From assembly GCA_003388505.1 (NCBI GenBank), contig QQVO01000010.1, positions 62,001 to 126,000 on the forward strand: 64,000 nucleotides of DNA. The letters are read 5' to 3'. The position numbers and the translations under genes were made by a program. Of this stretch, positions 45,720-54,220 are shown one piece after another. The notes under the pieces were generated by a model that searched no databases, was not told where the DNA came from, and saw nothing but the letters and a program-made list of their open reading frames with translations. Origin of the DNA: Planctomycetota bacterium (GTDB taxonomy: Bacteria > Planctomycetota > Planctomycetia > Planctomycetales > Planctomycetaceae). Every line of letters starts with the position of its first letter. Within the stretch, counting starts at the first letter, position 1.

Positions 45720-46967
45720 TCAGGCGATCACACGGCGCAAAGCGGCGAGCAGCCGGTCGATTTCGTCCGCTGTGTTGTAATGGACCACGCCGATTCGCAA
45801 CGTGCCGTGGGGCTCAAGGCCGAGCGTTTCAGTGAGCGGCAGCGCGTAGTGGTTGCCCGGCCAGACGAACAATCCCGATTCCGCAAGCCGCGCTGCGATC
45901 TCGCGAGGCGTTAATCGCTCGTGAGTGAAAGAGACGGTCGGCACTCGCTGATTGAGCCGGTCTTCGTCGGTGATGCCCCAGACGCGGACGTTCGGGAGTT
46001 CGCGTAACCCGGTGAGTAACTGGCGTCCGAGTTCACGTTCGTGCGGCGTGATGACGTTGAACGCCGCGCGTAGCTTGTCCCGCCGTGACTCGGCTGCCTG
46101 ACCTGCTTGTGCGCCGATGGTAGCGATGTAGTCGATCGCCGCCCGCACTCCGGCGATGCACTCGTGGTTCTGCGTGCCGGTCATCCACCGGCCGGGGAGT
46201 TTGTTGGTCGACGGACGCAGTTTGTAGGGCGTGACGGACTCCAACAGCTTGCGACGCCCCCAGAGCATGCCGACGTGGGGGCCGAAAAACTTGTAAGCGG
46301 AGCAGACGAGAAAGTCGCAGCCGATTTCGCCCACGTCAATCAACCCGTGAGGTGCGTAATGCACCGCATCAATGAAGGAGAGCGCGCCGACCTGCCGCGC
46401 CATCTCTGTGATGCGACGGACCGGATTGATTGTGCCGACACAGTTGGAGGCGTAACCGACCGCAACGAGCCTGGTCTTTTCGGAGAGGGCGTTCTCGAAG
46501 CTCTCCAAATCGAGCGTGCAGTCCGCCGGATCGATTTCGATGTGCTGCACCACCGCGCCGGCGTCCCGGGCGGCGAGCACCCACGGCGTCACGTTCGCGT
46601 CGTGATCGAGGCGGCTGACAATGATTTCATCACCTGCCTGCCAGGTCTTCCCCACAGCGCGGCTGAGCGCGAGCGTGAGCGTGGTCATGTTCGGTCCGAA
46701 GGCGATCTCACCCGGATCGGACGCGCCGAGGAAGTCGGCGACCGCGCGGTGAGCCTCGCTCAGAATCGCGTCGGTTTCTTCACTGGTCCCAAACGGCGCA
46801 CCGCAGTTGGCGTTGTGGTGCGCCAAGTAATCGGCAACGGCGTCGATCACAGCCTGCGGAACCTGCGTTCCGGCCGGACCGTCGAAGTAGGCGACCGGGC
46901 CGGACGGGCCGGTCCGCGCGAGTGCGGGGAAGTTGCTGCGGAGTTCGTGGACGGCTAACTGGTGCAT
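45720..46967 (-). CDS. Cysteine desulfurase-like aminotransferase class V protein
   Basis: 415 residues. PLP fold with the Schiff-base Lys226 in CSAYKFFGPHVG and cofactor residues Asp200 and His203 in FIDAVHYAPHG. The start VAYFDGPAGTQVPQAV and SNCVGTINP match the cysteine-desulfurase-like subfamily (TIGR01976 type), not true IscS/SufS. The C-terminal third contains no cysteine that could be the persulfide-forming residue, so desulfurase activity is doubtful; a different PLP chemistry on an amino acid is possible. It is the middle gene of the epmB - this - EamA operon and may supply or modify a substrate of either neighbour (inference). Confidence 0.85.
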   Translation of the reverse strand: MHQLAVHELRSNFPALARTGPSGPVAYFDGPAGTQVPQAVIDAVADYLAHHNANCGAPFGTSEETDAILSEAHRAVADFLGASDPGEIAFGPNMTTLTLALSRAVGKTWQAGDEIIVSRLDHDANVTPWVLAARDAGAVVQHIEIDPADCTLDLESFENALSEKTRLVAVGYASNCVGTINPVRRITEMARQVGALSFIDAVHYAPHGLIDVGEIGCDFLVCSAYKFFGPHVGMLWGRRKLLESVTPYKLRPSTNKLPGRWMTGTQNHECIAGVRAAIDYIATIGAQAGQAAESRRDKLRAAFNVITPHERELGRQLLTGLRELPNVRVWGITDEDRLNQRVPTVSFTHERLTPREIAARLAESGLFVWPGNHYALPLTETLGLEPHGTLRIGVVHYNTADEIDRLLAALRRVIA

Positions 46968-46979
46968 AGGCTCTTGACG

Positions 46980-48020
46980 TCAAAGCAGCGGCGTCTTGGC
47001 CGCCTCCCCGGCCGTTTCGCGGACGTATTTCGGAACGGCATAACCGGGGAGGCGGCGGCGGAGTGCTTCGATCAGTTTTAGTCCGGTCGCCTCTGGAACC
47101 TCGAAGTGAGCGGCGCCGCGGACGCGGTCGAGTTGGTGCAGGTAGTACGGGATCACCCCAACGTCGATGAGGCGCTCGCAGAGTTCTGCCAGCGGATCGG
47201 CCCGATCATTGACGCCGCGCAGAAGAACCGTCTGATTGAGGGTTGTCACGCCGCATCGTACGAGTGACCGCAACGCCGCGGCGCAGTCGCCTGCGATCTC
47301 GTGCGGATGATTGGCGTGCACGACGACGACCGGAGTGAGTCCGGAATCGCGCAGCAGCGAGATCAACTCCGGAGTGAGGCGGTCGGGAAGGACGATCGGC
47401 AGCCGGGTGTGAATCCGCAACCGGCGGACGTGAGGAATGCGGGCGATTTCGCCGATGAGCGCCCCCAGACGCTCGTCGGTCAGCATCAGCGGATCGCCGC
47501 CGCTGAGGATGATCTCGTGCAGCGTTGCGTCGGACGCAATTTCCGTGAGAGCGGGCCGCCAGTCATCCATCCGGCGGGGCTCCTCCCCGTACGGGTATTC
47601 GCGTCGGAAGCAGTATCGACAGTGGACGGCGCAGGAGCCGGTCGCGATCAGCAGCGCGCGGCCGGAGTATTTGTGGATCAGTCCCGGCGCCCGCCGCGCA
47701 GCGGAATCTCCGACTGGATCGTCGGAGAAGCCGGGGGGGGCCTGAAGTTCGTCGCCGAGGGGGAGAACCTGGCGCAACAGCGGATCCCGCGGGTCGCCCG
47801 GCCGCATCCGTTTCAGGTAGCTTTCCGGGACGAGCAGCGGGAACAGTTCGGCCGCCCGCCGCGCGGGCTGGCGGTGCTCGTCGCCCAGGCAGAGTTGGCC
47901 GACGAGGACATCCGGATCGCGGATCGCTCTCGCGAGCGAGCGTCGCCAGTTTGACGCGACGGGAGCGGCGGCGAGCGGCTCAGACTCCGGCGGAGCAAAT
48001 GTTTCCCCTCTATCAGGCAT
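46980..48020 (-). CDS. epmB: EF-P beta-lysylation enzyme EpmB (KamA-type radical SAM)
   Basis: 346 residues, start ATG 48020-48018. Radical SAM cysteines C130, C134 and C137 in SCAVHCRYCFRR; the SAM motif ILSGGDPLML and PLP-binding C-terminal region are as in lysine 2,3-aminomutases. The length is that of EpmB, shorter than KamA by the missing C-terminal oligomerisation part. EpmB converts (S)-alpha-lysine to (R)-beta-lysine for attachment to EF-P. The efp gene begins 95 bp away on the opposite strand, and its protein carries the modifiable lysine, which strongly supports this function. The attaching enzyme EpmA is not in the window. First gene of a minus-strand operon. Confidence 0.93.
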   Translation of the reverse strand: MPDRGETFAPPESEPLAAAPVASNWRRSLARAIRDPDVLVGQLCLGDEHRQPARRAAELFPLLVPESYLKRMRPGDPRDPLLRQVLPLGDELQAPPGFSDDPVGDSAARRAPGLIHKYSGRALLIATGSCAVHCRYCFRREYPYGEEPRRMDDWRPALTEIASDATLHEIILSGGDPLMLTDERLGALIGEIARIPHVRRLRIHTRLPIVLPDRLTPELISLLRDSGLTPVVVVHANHPHEIAGDCAAALRSLVRCGVTTLNQTVLLRGVNDRADPLAELCERLIDVGVIPYYLHQLDRVRGAAHFEVPEATGLKLIEALRRRLPGYAVPKYVRETAGEAAKTPLL

Positions 48021-48115
48021 CTGCTATTCTCTCGGCCATCGATGCCGCATCCCGGTGGACTCTCGGGTGTCAGCGGCGCGAGCGCACTTGTAACGATTCA
48101 CTCGGGAAAACACCA

Positions 48116-48679
48116 ATGCCGCAGATCAACGCGGGTGACTTCCGTAAAGGCCTGAAGGTCATCGTCGAGGGGCAGCCCTACGAGATGTTCGAATGCAATT
48201 TCGTCAAGCCGGGCAAAGGCCAGGCCCTGTACAAGACGAAGCTGCGCAACCTGCTGACCGGAACGATTCTGGACATCACCTACCGCAGTGGTGAGAGCCT
48301 GGAACAGGCCGACGTCCGCAACACGGACGGCATGTACTCCTACTACGACGGCTCGAACTACGTCTTCATGGACAACGACAGCTTCGAGCAGGTTTCGCTC
48401 TCGGCGGACATCTGCGGCGACCAGATGCGGTTCATCAAGGACGGGACCGCATGCGGACTGATGTACTGGAACGACCAGTTGATCGGCGTGACTCCGCCGC
48501 AACACGTGGTCCTCGAAGTGACGTTCACGGAACCGGCCGCGAAAGGGAATACGGCGACCAATGTCACCAAGCCGGCCACCGTCGAAACCGGCGCCGAGGT
48601 GAAGGTGCCGGCGTTCATCTCGACCGGCGAAAAGATCAAAATCGCGGCCGAGACAGGCGAGTACCTCGGCCGCGCGTGA
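48116..48679 (+). CDS. efp: Translation elongation factor P
   Basis: 187 residues from ATG 48116, the family start (PQINAGDFRKGLKVIVEG). EF-P rescues ribosomes stalled at polyproline. The modified residue Lys34 is present in FVKPGKGQA, in the exact E. coli context recognised by EpmA/EpmB. The three beta-barrel domains are intact, ending in VKVPAFISTGEKIKIAAETGEYLGRA. Divergent from epmB, so factor and modifying enzyme share a 95-bp control region. A GC-rich inverted repeat lies downstream before fabI. Confidence 0.98.
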   Translation: MPQINAGDFRKGLKVIVEGQPYEMFECNFVKPGKGQALYKTKLRNLLTGTILDITYRSGESLEQADVRNTDGMYSYYDGSNYVFMDNDSFEQVSLSADICGDQMRFIKDGTACGLMYWNDQLIGVTPPQHVVLEVTFTEPAAKGNTATNVTKPATVETGAEVKVPAFISTGEKIKIAAETGEYLGRA

Positions 48680-48729
48680 CTTGGAAACTGGAAGACAGTT
48701 TGTTTGCGGGATTCCAGGAAGTCGGGTGG

Positions 48730-48765
48730 CCGGGGCCGGACTGAGCGAAGCGAGGGAAGCCCCGG
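48730..48765. terminator. GC-rich inverted repeat between efp and fabI
   Basis: CCGGGGC (48730-48736) and GCCCCGG (48759-48765) form a 7-bp stem around a 22-nt loop containing GAGCGAAGCGAGG. It lies 50 nt after the efp stop. No T-tract; a role in termination is suggested by position only. Confidence 0.4.
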
Positions 48766-48893
48766 TGCTCTGAAGGAGACGCAGCGGGGTTTCGCGGCGC
48801 TGACGCTTGTTCCAACCCCGGCGACTCCAACAGACGGCTTCAGCAGGCGCGCTGGGAACACGAATAGAATCACCGACAGAAGGACTATCGCTC

Positions 48894-49712
48894 ATGGGTC
48901 TGTTTGACGGGAAGAAGGGGCTGATTGTCGGCATCGCCAACGACCGATCGATCGCCTGGCACATCACCAAACAAGTTCACGCCGAAGGAGCGGAGATGGG
49001 GTTCACCCATCTCCCCGACCGGGATCCGGAACGGCCCAAGAACGAGAAGAAAGTGCGCAAGCTCGTCGATCCGATCGGCGCGAAGTTCCTCGTTCCCTGC
49101 GACGTGCAGGACGACGAGCAACTCGACTCGGTGTTCACAACAACGAAGGAATCGTTCGGCAAGATCGACTTTCTACTGCACAGCATCGCATTCGCGCCGC
49201 CGCAGGATCTGACCGGTCCCGTGTACAACGTCAGCCGGGACGGTTTCAAACTGGCGATGGACATCAGCGCTTACAGCCTGATCGCGCTGGCAGGCCGGGC
49301 GCGGGAGATCATGAATCCCGGCGGCAGCATCCTCTGCATGACCTATCTGGGCGGCGAGCGGGTGATCCCCGGGTATAACCTGATGGGGTTGTGCAAGTCG
49401 GCTCTGGAAAGTGCGACCGAGTACATCGCCTCGGAGCTCGGGAAAGACGGCATCCGCGTCAACGCCCTCAGCGCGGGTCCGGTGCGAACGATCAGCGCCA
49501 GCGGAGTCGGCGACTTCCGCAAGATGTTGCAGCTTTACGAGTCGTTTTCACCGCTGCGGCGGAACGTAACGGAGGAGGAAGTCGGCAAGTCAGGCATGTT
49601 CCTGCTGAGCGATCTCGCGGGCGGAGTGACCGGGGAGACGCTGCACGTCGATTGCGGCTACCACGTCATGGGCGGCCCCCCGCTCGATGCGATTCCCGCC
49701 GGTTCTGGGTGA
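48894..49712 (+). CDS. fabI: Enoyl-ACP reductase
   Basis: 272 residues from ATG 48894, with AGAAGGA 9 nt upstream. Reduces trans-2-enoyl-ACP with NAD(P)H in fatty acid elongation. The modified Rossmann motif [14 protein letters not shown] and the catalytic pair Tyr161-x6-Lys168 ([12 protein letters not shown]), with the additional Tyr151 (MTYLGGERV), are typical of FabI rather than of other SDRs. [15 protein letters not shown] and the C-terminal [14 protein letters not shown] complete the fold. The Nudix gene follows 15 bp downstream. No FabK/FabL/FabV homologue is seen in the window. The product is the target of triclosan-class inhibitors in other species. Confidence 0.96.
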   Translation: MGLFDGKKGLIVGIANDRSIAWHITKQVHAEGAEMGFTHLPDRDPERPKNEKKVRKLVDPIGAKFLVPCDVQDDEQLDSVFTTTKESFGKIDFLLHSIAFAPPQDLTGPVYNVSRDGFKLAMDISAYSLIALAGRAREIMNPGGSILCMTYLGGERVIPGYNLMGLCKSALESATEYIASELGKDGIRVNALSAGPVRTISASGVGDFRKMLQLYESFSPLRRNVTEEEVGKSGMFLLSDLAGGVTGETLHVDCGYHVMGGPPLDAIPAGSG

Positions 49713-49727
49713 TCAACGGCGCCTGCG

Positions 49728-50153
49728 ATGGAGAACGATTCGATCACGAAGGTCGGCATCGCGGTGGTCGAGCACGAAGGCCGGTATCTTGTCGGGGTGC
49801 GAGAGAGTTCCGCTCCCTTGGGGGGCTTGGCGGAGTTTCCCGGAGGCAAGTGTCGTCCGGGCGAATCGGCCGCCGAGTGCGCCATTCGGGAGTGCGCCGA
49901 GGAAACCGATTTACTCGTGGAGATTGTCGAGCCTCTCTTGAATCGCCGGTACGACTATCCGCACGGAGCGGTCGATCTCCATTTCTTTCTCTGCGCGCCG
50001 GCCAACGGAATGGACGCCGACAAGCTGAAGGGAACGTTCGAGTGGATCGAGCTGGCTGCTCTCCGCGAGCGGGAATTCCCGCCGGCGAACCGACCGGTGA
50101 TCGATCGATTGGTTGACCGAGATCAGCGCCCCGCGCAGAGGGGCGTCACGTAG
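49728..50153 (+). CDS. Nudix hydrolase (MutT-like)
   Basis: 141 residues. Nudix box G40-x5-E46-x7-R54-E55-x2-E58-E59 is present (GKCRPGE ... RECAEETD); the terminal glycine of the consensus is Asp61, a tolerated change. The small size, N-terminal VGIAVVEHEGRYLVGVR and C-terminal FEWIELAALRERE are like MutT/8-oxo-dGTP pyrophosphatases, but substrate assignment within Nudix proteins is unsafe from sequence. Starts 15 bp after fabI, so it is probably the last gene of that transcript. A 367-bp spacer with hairpin repeats follows. Confidence 0.9.
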   Translation: MENDSITKVGIAVVEHEGRYLVGVRESSAPLGGLAEFPGGKCRPGESAAECAIRECAEETDLLVEIVEPLLNRRYDYPHGAVDLHFFLCAPANGMDADKLKGTFEWIELAALREREFPPANRPVIDRLVDRDQRPAQRGVT

Positions 50154-50520
50154 ACCCGCCGTCGATTGTGATGCACCGGCGTCCTTGGAAAGCGGCGACC
50201 TGTCGCCGCTTTCGGACGCGCTCAAGAATCCCCCTGAGATCGTTCCAGACGCGATCGAGGCTGCGGTCATCCCTCCCCTGGGGGGAATCGGACCGGGAAT
50301 ATTTCAAAGCGGCGACGAGTCGCCGCACTCCCAAGGGTCGCCGCGTTCGACGAATCTCTGAGCACTGCTCCGGACTTCGCATGACTGGGAGGGACGCCTG
50401 CTTCTGTGTCGGTGACCGCCGTGATAGACTCTCTCCCCGAATCACAGATCGGTTTGGAGAACAGCTGTCGGCCGGCACAGCCGACCCTACTGCTCCCTGC
50501 CGACAGCACAGGGGCAGATT
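50154..50520. repeat. 367-bp spacer with three hairpin repeats
   Basis: Three palindromes are present. GAAAGCGGCGAC-CT-GTCGCCGCTTTC (50188-50213) is a perfect 12-bp stem. GCGGCGAC-GA-GTCGCCGC (50309-50326) is a shorter copy of the same hairpin. GTCGGC...GCCGAC (50467-50485) is nearly identical to the hairpin at 5802-5818, including flanking CCTAC. A CCCCTGGGGG block lies near 50276-50285. No gene recognised. Confidence 0.65.
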
Positions 50521-52116
50521 ATGAAAGTCCTCTCAGGGAGCATCGGCGCGGTTGCCTGCCTTGCAAGCCTCTGCATGCAGATCAGCGCTGCCGATCCGGT
50601 TGAAGTCGACGTTGTTCTGAAGAGCGGCGTGATCGTCGACGGGACCGGCGAGCCGGCGTTTGTGGGACACGTCGGAATCCGCGGCGAGACGATCGTGGCG
50701 GTGGGGGACTTCGAGTATTCGGGGTCGCCGCATGTGATTGACTGCTCGGGCCTCATCGTCGCGCCAGGCTTTATTGACCTGCACAACCACAGCGACTGGC
50801 TGATCGTCGAAGCGCACACGCGCTCCAACATGAACTTCGTGATGCAGGGCTGCACGACGGTCGTCACCGGAAACTGCGGCAGCGGACCGGTGCACGTCGC
50901 GGATTACTACGCAAAGATTGACGAGCACGGCGCAGGGACGAACGTGGCGCATCTGCTGACGCACGGGTCGATGCGAAACGAGGTGATGGGCAGCGGAGAC
51001 CGGCTCGCCGATCCTGACGAAATCGAGGCGATGCGGCGACTGGCCGAAGCGGCCATGCAGGACGGCGCCTGGGGAATGTCGACCGGCTTGATCTACGTTC
51101 CCGGCTGTTACTCGGACACCGACGAACTTGTCGCAATCTGCGAAGTGATCGCGAAATACGACGGCATTTACGTCAGCCACATGCGGAACGAAGGAACCGA
51201 CCTGCTCGCTTCCGTGGCGGAACTGCTGGAGATCGGCCGGCGGGCAAACCTGCCGGTTCATGCGTCCCATTTCAAAGCGTCCGGCCGCGACGCCTGGGGA
51301 CTCGTGAGGCAGGCGGCGGAGATGATCGAGCAGGCGCGCCAGTCAGGCCAGGCGGCGACCGCCGATCAGTATCCCTACATCGCTTCAAGCACGTCCCTCG
51401 ACGCAACAGTCATCCCCACCTGGGCCCGCGCCGGCGGCCGCGAAGACCTGATCGGCCGGTTGGACGATGAGGAAATCGGTCCGAGGTTGCGCGAGGAAAT
51501 GGCCGAGGCGATTCGCAAGAAGGACGACGGCCGCGCCGTGCGGTTTGCCCGTTACTCGCCGCATCCGGAGTGGGTCGGAATGAATCTGCGGGACGTTGCG
51601 GACGCCGAGGGGAAGTCGCCGCTGGAGATCGCTGAAGAAGTCGCCCGCAATGGCGGCGCCACCATCGTCAATTTCAGCATGAGCGAGGACGACGTGCGAG
51701 ACACGATGCAGTGGCCGTGGGTCGCGACGGCCTCGGACGGGCGAGCCACGCTGCCGGGGGCCGACAAACCGCACCCCCGGTTCTACGGCACATTTCCGCG
51801 CAAGATCGGCTATTACTGCCTGCAGGAGAAAGTGCTCCCGTTGGAACAGGCGGTCCGCAGTGCCACGGGATTGCCGGCCGACATTCTCGGCATGACCGAT
51901 CGTGGCTATCTTCGCGAGGGCCAGGCGGCCGATCTCGTCGTCTTTGATCCGGAGCGGTTCATCGACACGGCGACGTTCGACGATCCGCACCGTTACGGGC
52001 AGGGTGTCCAATACCTGTTCGTGAACGGAGTGACCGCGGTCTCCCGTGGCGGCGCAACCGGGGCACTCGCCGGCCGCGCGTTGCGGAAGCAGGCTCGGGA
52101 GGCGTCCGCACCGTGA
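50521..52116 (+). CDS. Exported N-acyl-D-amino-acid deacylase-type amidohydrolase
   Basis: 531 residues with a signal peptide (VLSGSIGAVACLASLCMQISAA). Metal-dependent amidohydrolase barrel: APGFIDLHNHSD (His88, His90) supplies two ligands. ISTGLIYVPG-like MSTGLIYVPGCY, YVSHMRNEG, VHASHFKASGR and TATDQYPYIASSTSL-type segments match D-aminoacylases and D-glutamate or D-aspartate deacylases. Asp near YLREGQAADLVVFDP is the family's C-terminal beta-sandwich return. Exported members may release D-amino acids from N-acylated wall-derived material. Its stop overlaps the GTG start of the next gene by 4 bases (GTGA), so the two proteins are translationally coupled even though the second looks cytoplasmic. 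Confidence 0.9.
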   Translation: MKVLSGSIGAVACLASLCMQISAADPVEVDVVLKSGVIVDGTGEPAFVGHVGIRGETIVAVGDFEYSGSPHVIDCSGLIVAPGFIDLHNHSDWLIVEAHTRSNMNFVMQGCTTVVTGNCGSGPVHVADYYAKIDEHGAGTNVAHLLTHGSMRNEVMGSGDRLADPDEIEAMRRLAEAAMQDGAWGMSTGLIYVPGCYSDTDELVAICEVIAKYDGIYVSHMRNEGTDLLASVAELLEIGRRANLPVHASHFKASGRDAWGLVRQAAEMIEQARQSGQAATADQYPYIASSTSLDATVIPTWARAGGREDLIGRLDDEEIGPRLREEMAEAIRKKDDGRAVRFARYSPHPEWVGMNLRDVADAEGKSPLEIAEEVARNGGATIVNFSMSEDDVRDTMQWPWVATASDGRATLPGADKPHPRFYGTFPRKIGYYCLQEKVLPLEQAVRSATGLPADILGMTDRGYLREGQAADLVVFDPERFIDTATFDDPHRYGQGVQYLFVNGVTAVSRGGATGALAGRALRKQAREASAP

Positions 52117-53765
52117 CAGTTCTGGCGAGCAGGGATCGCGCGACTCGCACACCGGTGGAACCGGTCTTTACCGGCGGCGAAACGCTGCAGTTGCTGGTGA
52201 GCGTGCAGAACGCCGCCGAGGCGGCAGCGGCAGTGGCCGGGGGCGCAGACGTAATCGACGTCAAACAGCCGGCCCGCGGGTCGCTGGGGATGGCGTCGCC
52301 CGAGAACATTCAAGGCGTTGCGGAGTACCTCCAGCGGTCCGGCTGCGAGCGACCGCTCAGTGTGGCGCTCGGCGAAATCGGCGACTGGCGGGACGGTGGC
52401 GAGATTCCGCAACTTCCACAAAGCGCAACGTTTGTGAAGATGGGGCTGACGGGTGCTGCGAGCACAACAAGCTGGGAATCGCAGTGGCTCGCACTTCGAG
52501 AGCGGTTTGAGGAGGCTACGGCACGGTCGTTGAACTGGGTTGCCGTCATTTACGCGGACGGCGAGAAACACGGATGCCCGCCGGCTAACGAGATCATTCG
52601 GGCGGCGGCGGAGAGCGGCTGTTGCGGTGTTCTCTTTGACACGTTCGACAAGTCGACCGGCAACGTGTTTCACCATCTCACGGCGGTCAGGCTGAAGTCG
52701 CTGATGGACTCGGCACGGCAGCGGGGCCTGTTCGTCGCCCTGGCCGGCAGGATCTCTGAACGCGATCTGCCGGGCGCAGCGAACCTGCCCGTCGATGTCG
52801 TTGCAGTTCGCTCCGCCGTATGTGAGAACGGCCTTCGCGAGCGTCCGGTCAGCCGCCGGCGCGTGAGCGAACTGCGAAGTGTTCTCGCTGCGATCGGACT
52901 CGCAACTGATCGACGCGTCGAATCCGCATGCCGCAGGATCAGGGACGAGTGGGCGCGCGCTCCGGAGGTCGGGTTCGTTCTCGGCACCGGATGCGGGCGA
53001 TTGATCGACGATATCGATGCGGAGGCCGCCTTCCCCTATGAATCATTGCCACACTTTCCCACGTCAACCGCGATGGGACATGCAGGACGGTTGATCTGCG
53101 GGCGCTACGGCGATGTCCCGGTCGTCGCCATGGACGGGCGGGTTCATGCGTACGAGGGATACTCGATTGACGATGTGACACTGCCGGTGCGGGTGATGCG
53201 GCGATTGGGGGTGCAGCTTCTGATCATCACGAATGCGTCAGGCGGCTTGAACCACCGGTTGGACGTGGGCGACATCGTGCTGGTTGAAGACTGCATCAAC
53301 CTGATCGGTGGGGTGTTTTCGCGGAGCGCCAATGTGTCTCCGGCGGTGTCCGGTCGCTCCGGGAGGCGACCGGTGTTCGACGCGCGCCGGCATCAGGCTG
53401 CCGTCTCCGCAGCGAAGCGCTGTGGCGTCCCGCTTGAGCGCGGGACGTACGTGGCTGTGACGGGGCCGAACTACGAGACCAGAGCCGAGTACCGGTTCTA
53501 CCGGCAACTTGGAGCCGACGTGATCGGCATGTCGACCGCTCCGGAGTTGGCAGTCGCGAAAGATCTGGGCCTGGAGTGTCTTGCGTTTTCGATTGTGACC
53601 AACAGTTGCAACCCCGATGCGCCGTCGGAGACGGACGGCGCAGCAGTTGTTTCGGCCGCCCGGCGGTCGTCCGGACAGTTGCGGTCTCTCATCGCGGCGT
53701 TCATGGAGTCCTGTGAAGTGCGCGGACGCTGCATCCGACCGTCACGGGACGAGGACGCTGAATAG
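52113..53765 (+). CDS. Fusion: (5-formylfuranyl)methyl phosphate synthase (MfnB) + purine nucleoside phosphorylase
   Basis: 550 residues from GTG 52113, overlapping the previous stop; GGGAGG lies about 10 nt upstream. Residues 23-250 match MfnB (LLVSVQNAAEAAAAVAGGAD, VIDVKQPARGSLG), which makes the furan precursor of methanofuran from glyceraldehyde-3-phosphate. Lys51, Lys109 (FVKMG), Asp176 and Lys180 (DTFDKSTG) fall where the Methanocaldococcus enzyme has Lys27, Lys85, Asp151 and Lys155 (numbers from memory). Residues 285-545 are a trimeric-type purine nucleoside phosphorylase: VLGTGCG, PHFPTSTAMGHAGRL, GRVHAYEGY, ITNASGGLN, GPNYET (Glu455), GMST and SIVTN (Asn497, the residue that selects 6-oxopurines). 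No frameshift or stop lies at the junction (about 255-285), so it is one protein. The functional link is unknown. Confidence 0.88.
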   Translation: MTVLASRDRATRTPVEPVFTGGETLQLLVSVQNAAEAAAAVAGGADVIDVKQPARGSLGMASPENIQGVAEYLQRSGCERPLSVALGEIGDWRDGGEIPQLPQSATFVKMGLTGAASTTSWESQWLALRERFEEATARSLNWVAVIYADGEKHGCPPANEIIRAAAESGCCGVLFDTFDKSTGNVFHHLTAVRLKSLMDSARQRGLFVALAGRISERDLPGAANLPVDVVAVRSAVCENGLRERPVSRRRVSELRSVLAAIGLATDRRVESACRRIRDEWARAPEVGFVLGTGCGRLIDDIDAEAAFPYESLPHFPTSTAMGHAGRLICGRYGDVPVVAMDGRVHAYEGYSIDDVTLPVRVMRRLGVQLLIITNASGGLNHRLDVGDIVLVEDCINLIGGVFSRSANVSPAVSGRSGRRPVFDARRHQAAVSAAKRCGVPLERGTYVAVTGPNYETRAEYRFYRQLGADVIGMSTAPELAVAKDLGLECLAFSIVTNSCNPDAPSETDGAAVVSAARRSSGQLRSLIAAFMESCEVRGRCIRPSRDEDAE

Positions 53766-54074
53766 CGCTCCCAGCAAGGCCAGGCCGACAGCGACCACCA
53801 GCATGTAGAGTCGTTGTTGCTGACGTTCGATCGCCTGCTGCATCTGATCGAGCGTCAGCAGGGCCGTCCTCAACCGTTCTTCCAGGACCGCCGTCTGCTG
53901 GACCAGGCCCGGGCGGCCGTTTCCGCGCACGTACTCGAACAAGTGCAGAACGTCCGTTCGCAACGGGTGAATCTCATCGGACGCGAACTCGGAAAAGGCC
54001 GCCTTCACGGCGGCGACGATGTCTTCCGTTTCGAGGCTTCTGATCCGCTCCGGGCTGCTGTTGGCATCGTGCAT
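53742..54074 (-). CDS. Small membrane protein with C-terminal anchor
   Basis: 110 residues, start ATG 54074-54072. The first ~75 residues are acidic and helical (IVAAVKAAFSEFASDEIHPL, LVQQTAVLEERLRTALLTLD), then an amphipathic Gln/Arg stretch and one hydrophobic helix at about 90-108 (YMLVVAVGLALLGALFSVLVP) ending the chain: a tail-anchored topology. No family recognised. Its 3' end overlaps the 3' end of the MfnB-PNP gene by 24 bp in convergent orientation. It follows the kinase-RDD gene by 146 bp on the same strand and may share its promoter. Confidence 0.7.
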   Translation of the reverse strand: MHDANSSPERIRSLETEDIVAAVKAAFSEFASDEIHPLRTDVLHLFEYVRGNGRPGLVQQTAVLEERLRTALLTLDQMQQAIERQQQRLYMLVVAVGLALLGALFSVLVP

Positions 54075-54220
54075 GGTCGTTCCGTCTTGCGAACATCCGC
54101 GGGTCAGGCTCGTTTCCGCCCCGCCGACAGGAATGGAAGACTGGAGCCTCCGCGATCAGCAATTGCTCGCTCCAACCGATCGGGCGGGGGTGCGCCGGGA
54201 CGTCGACTTCGCGAAATCGC

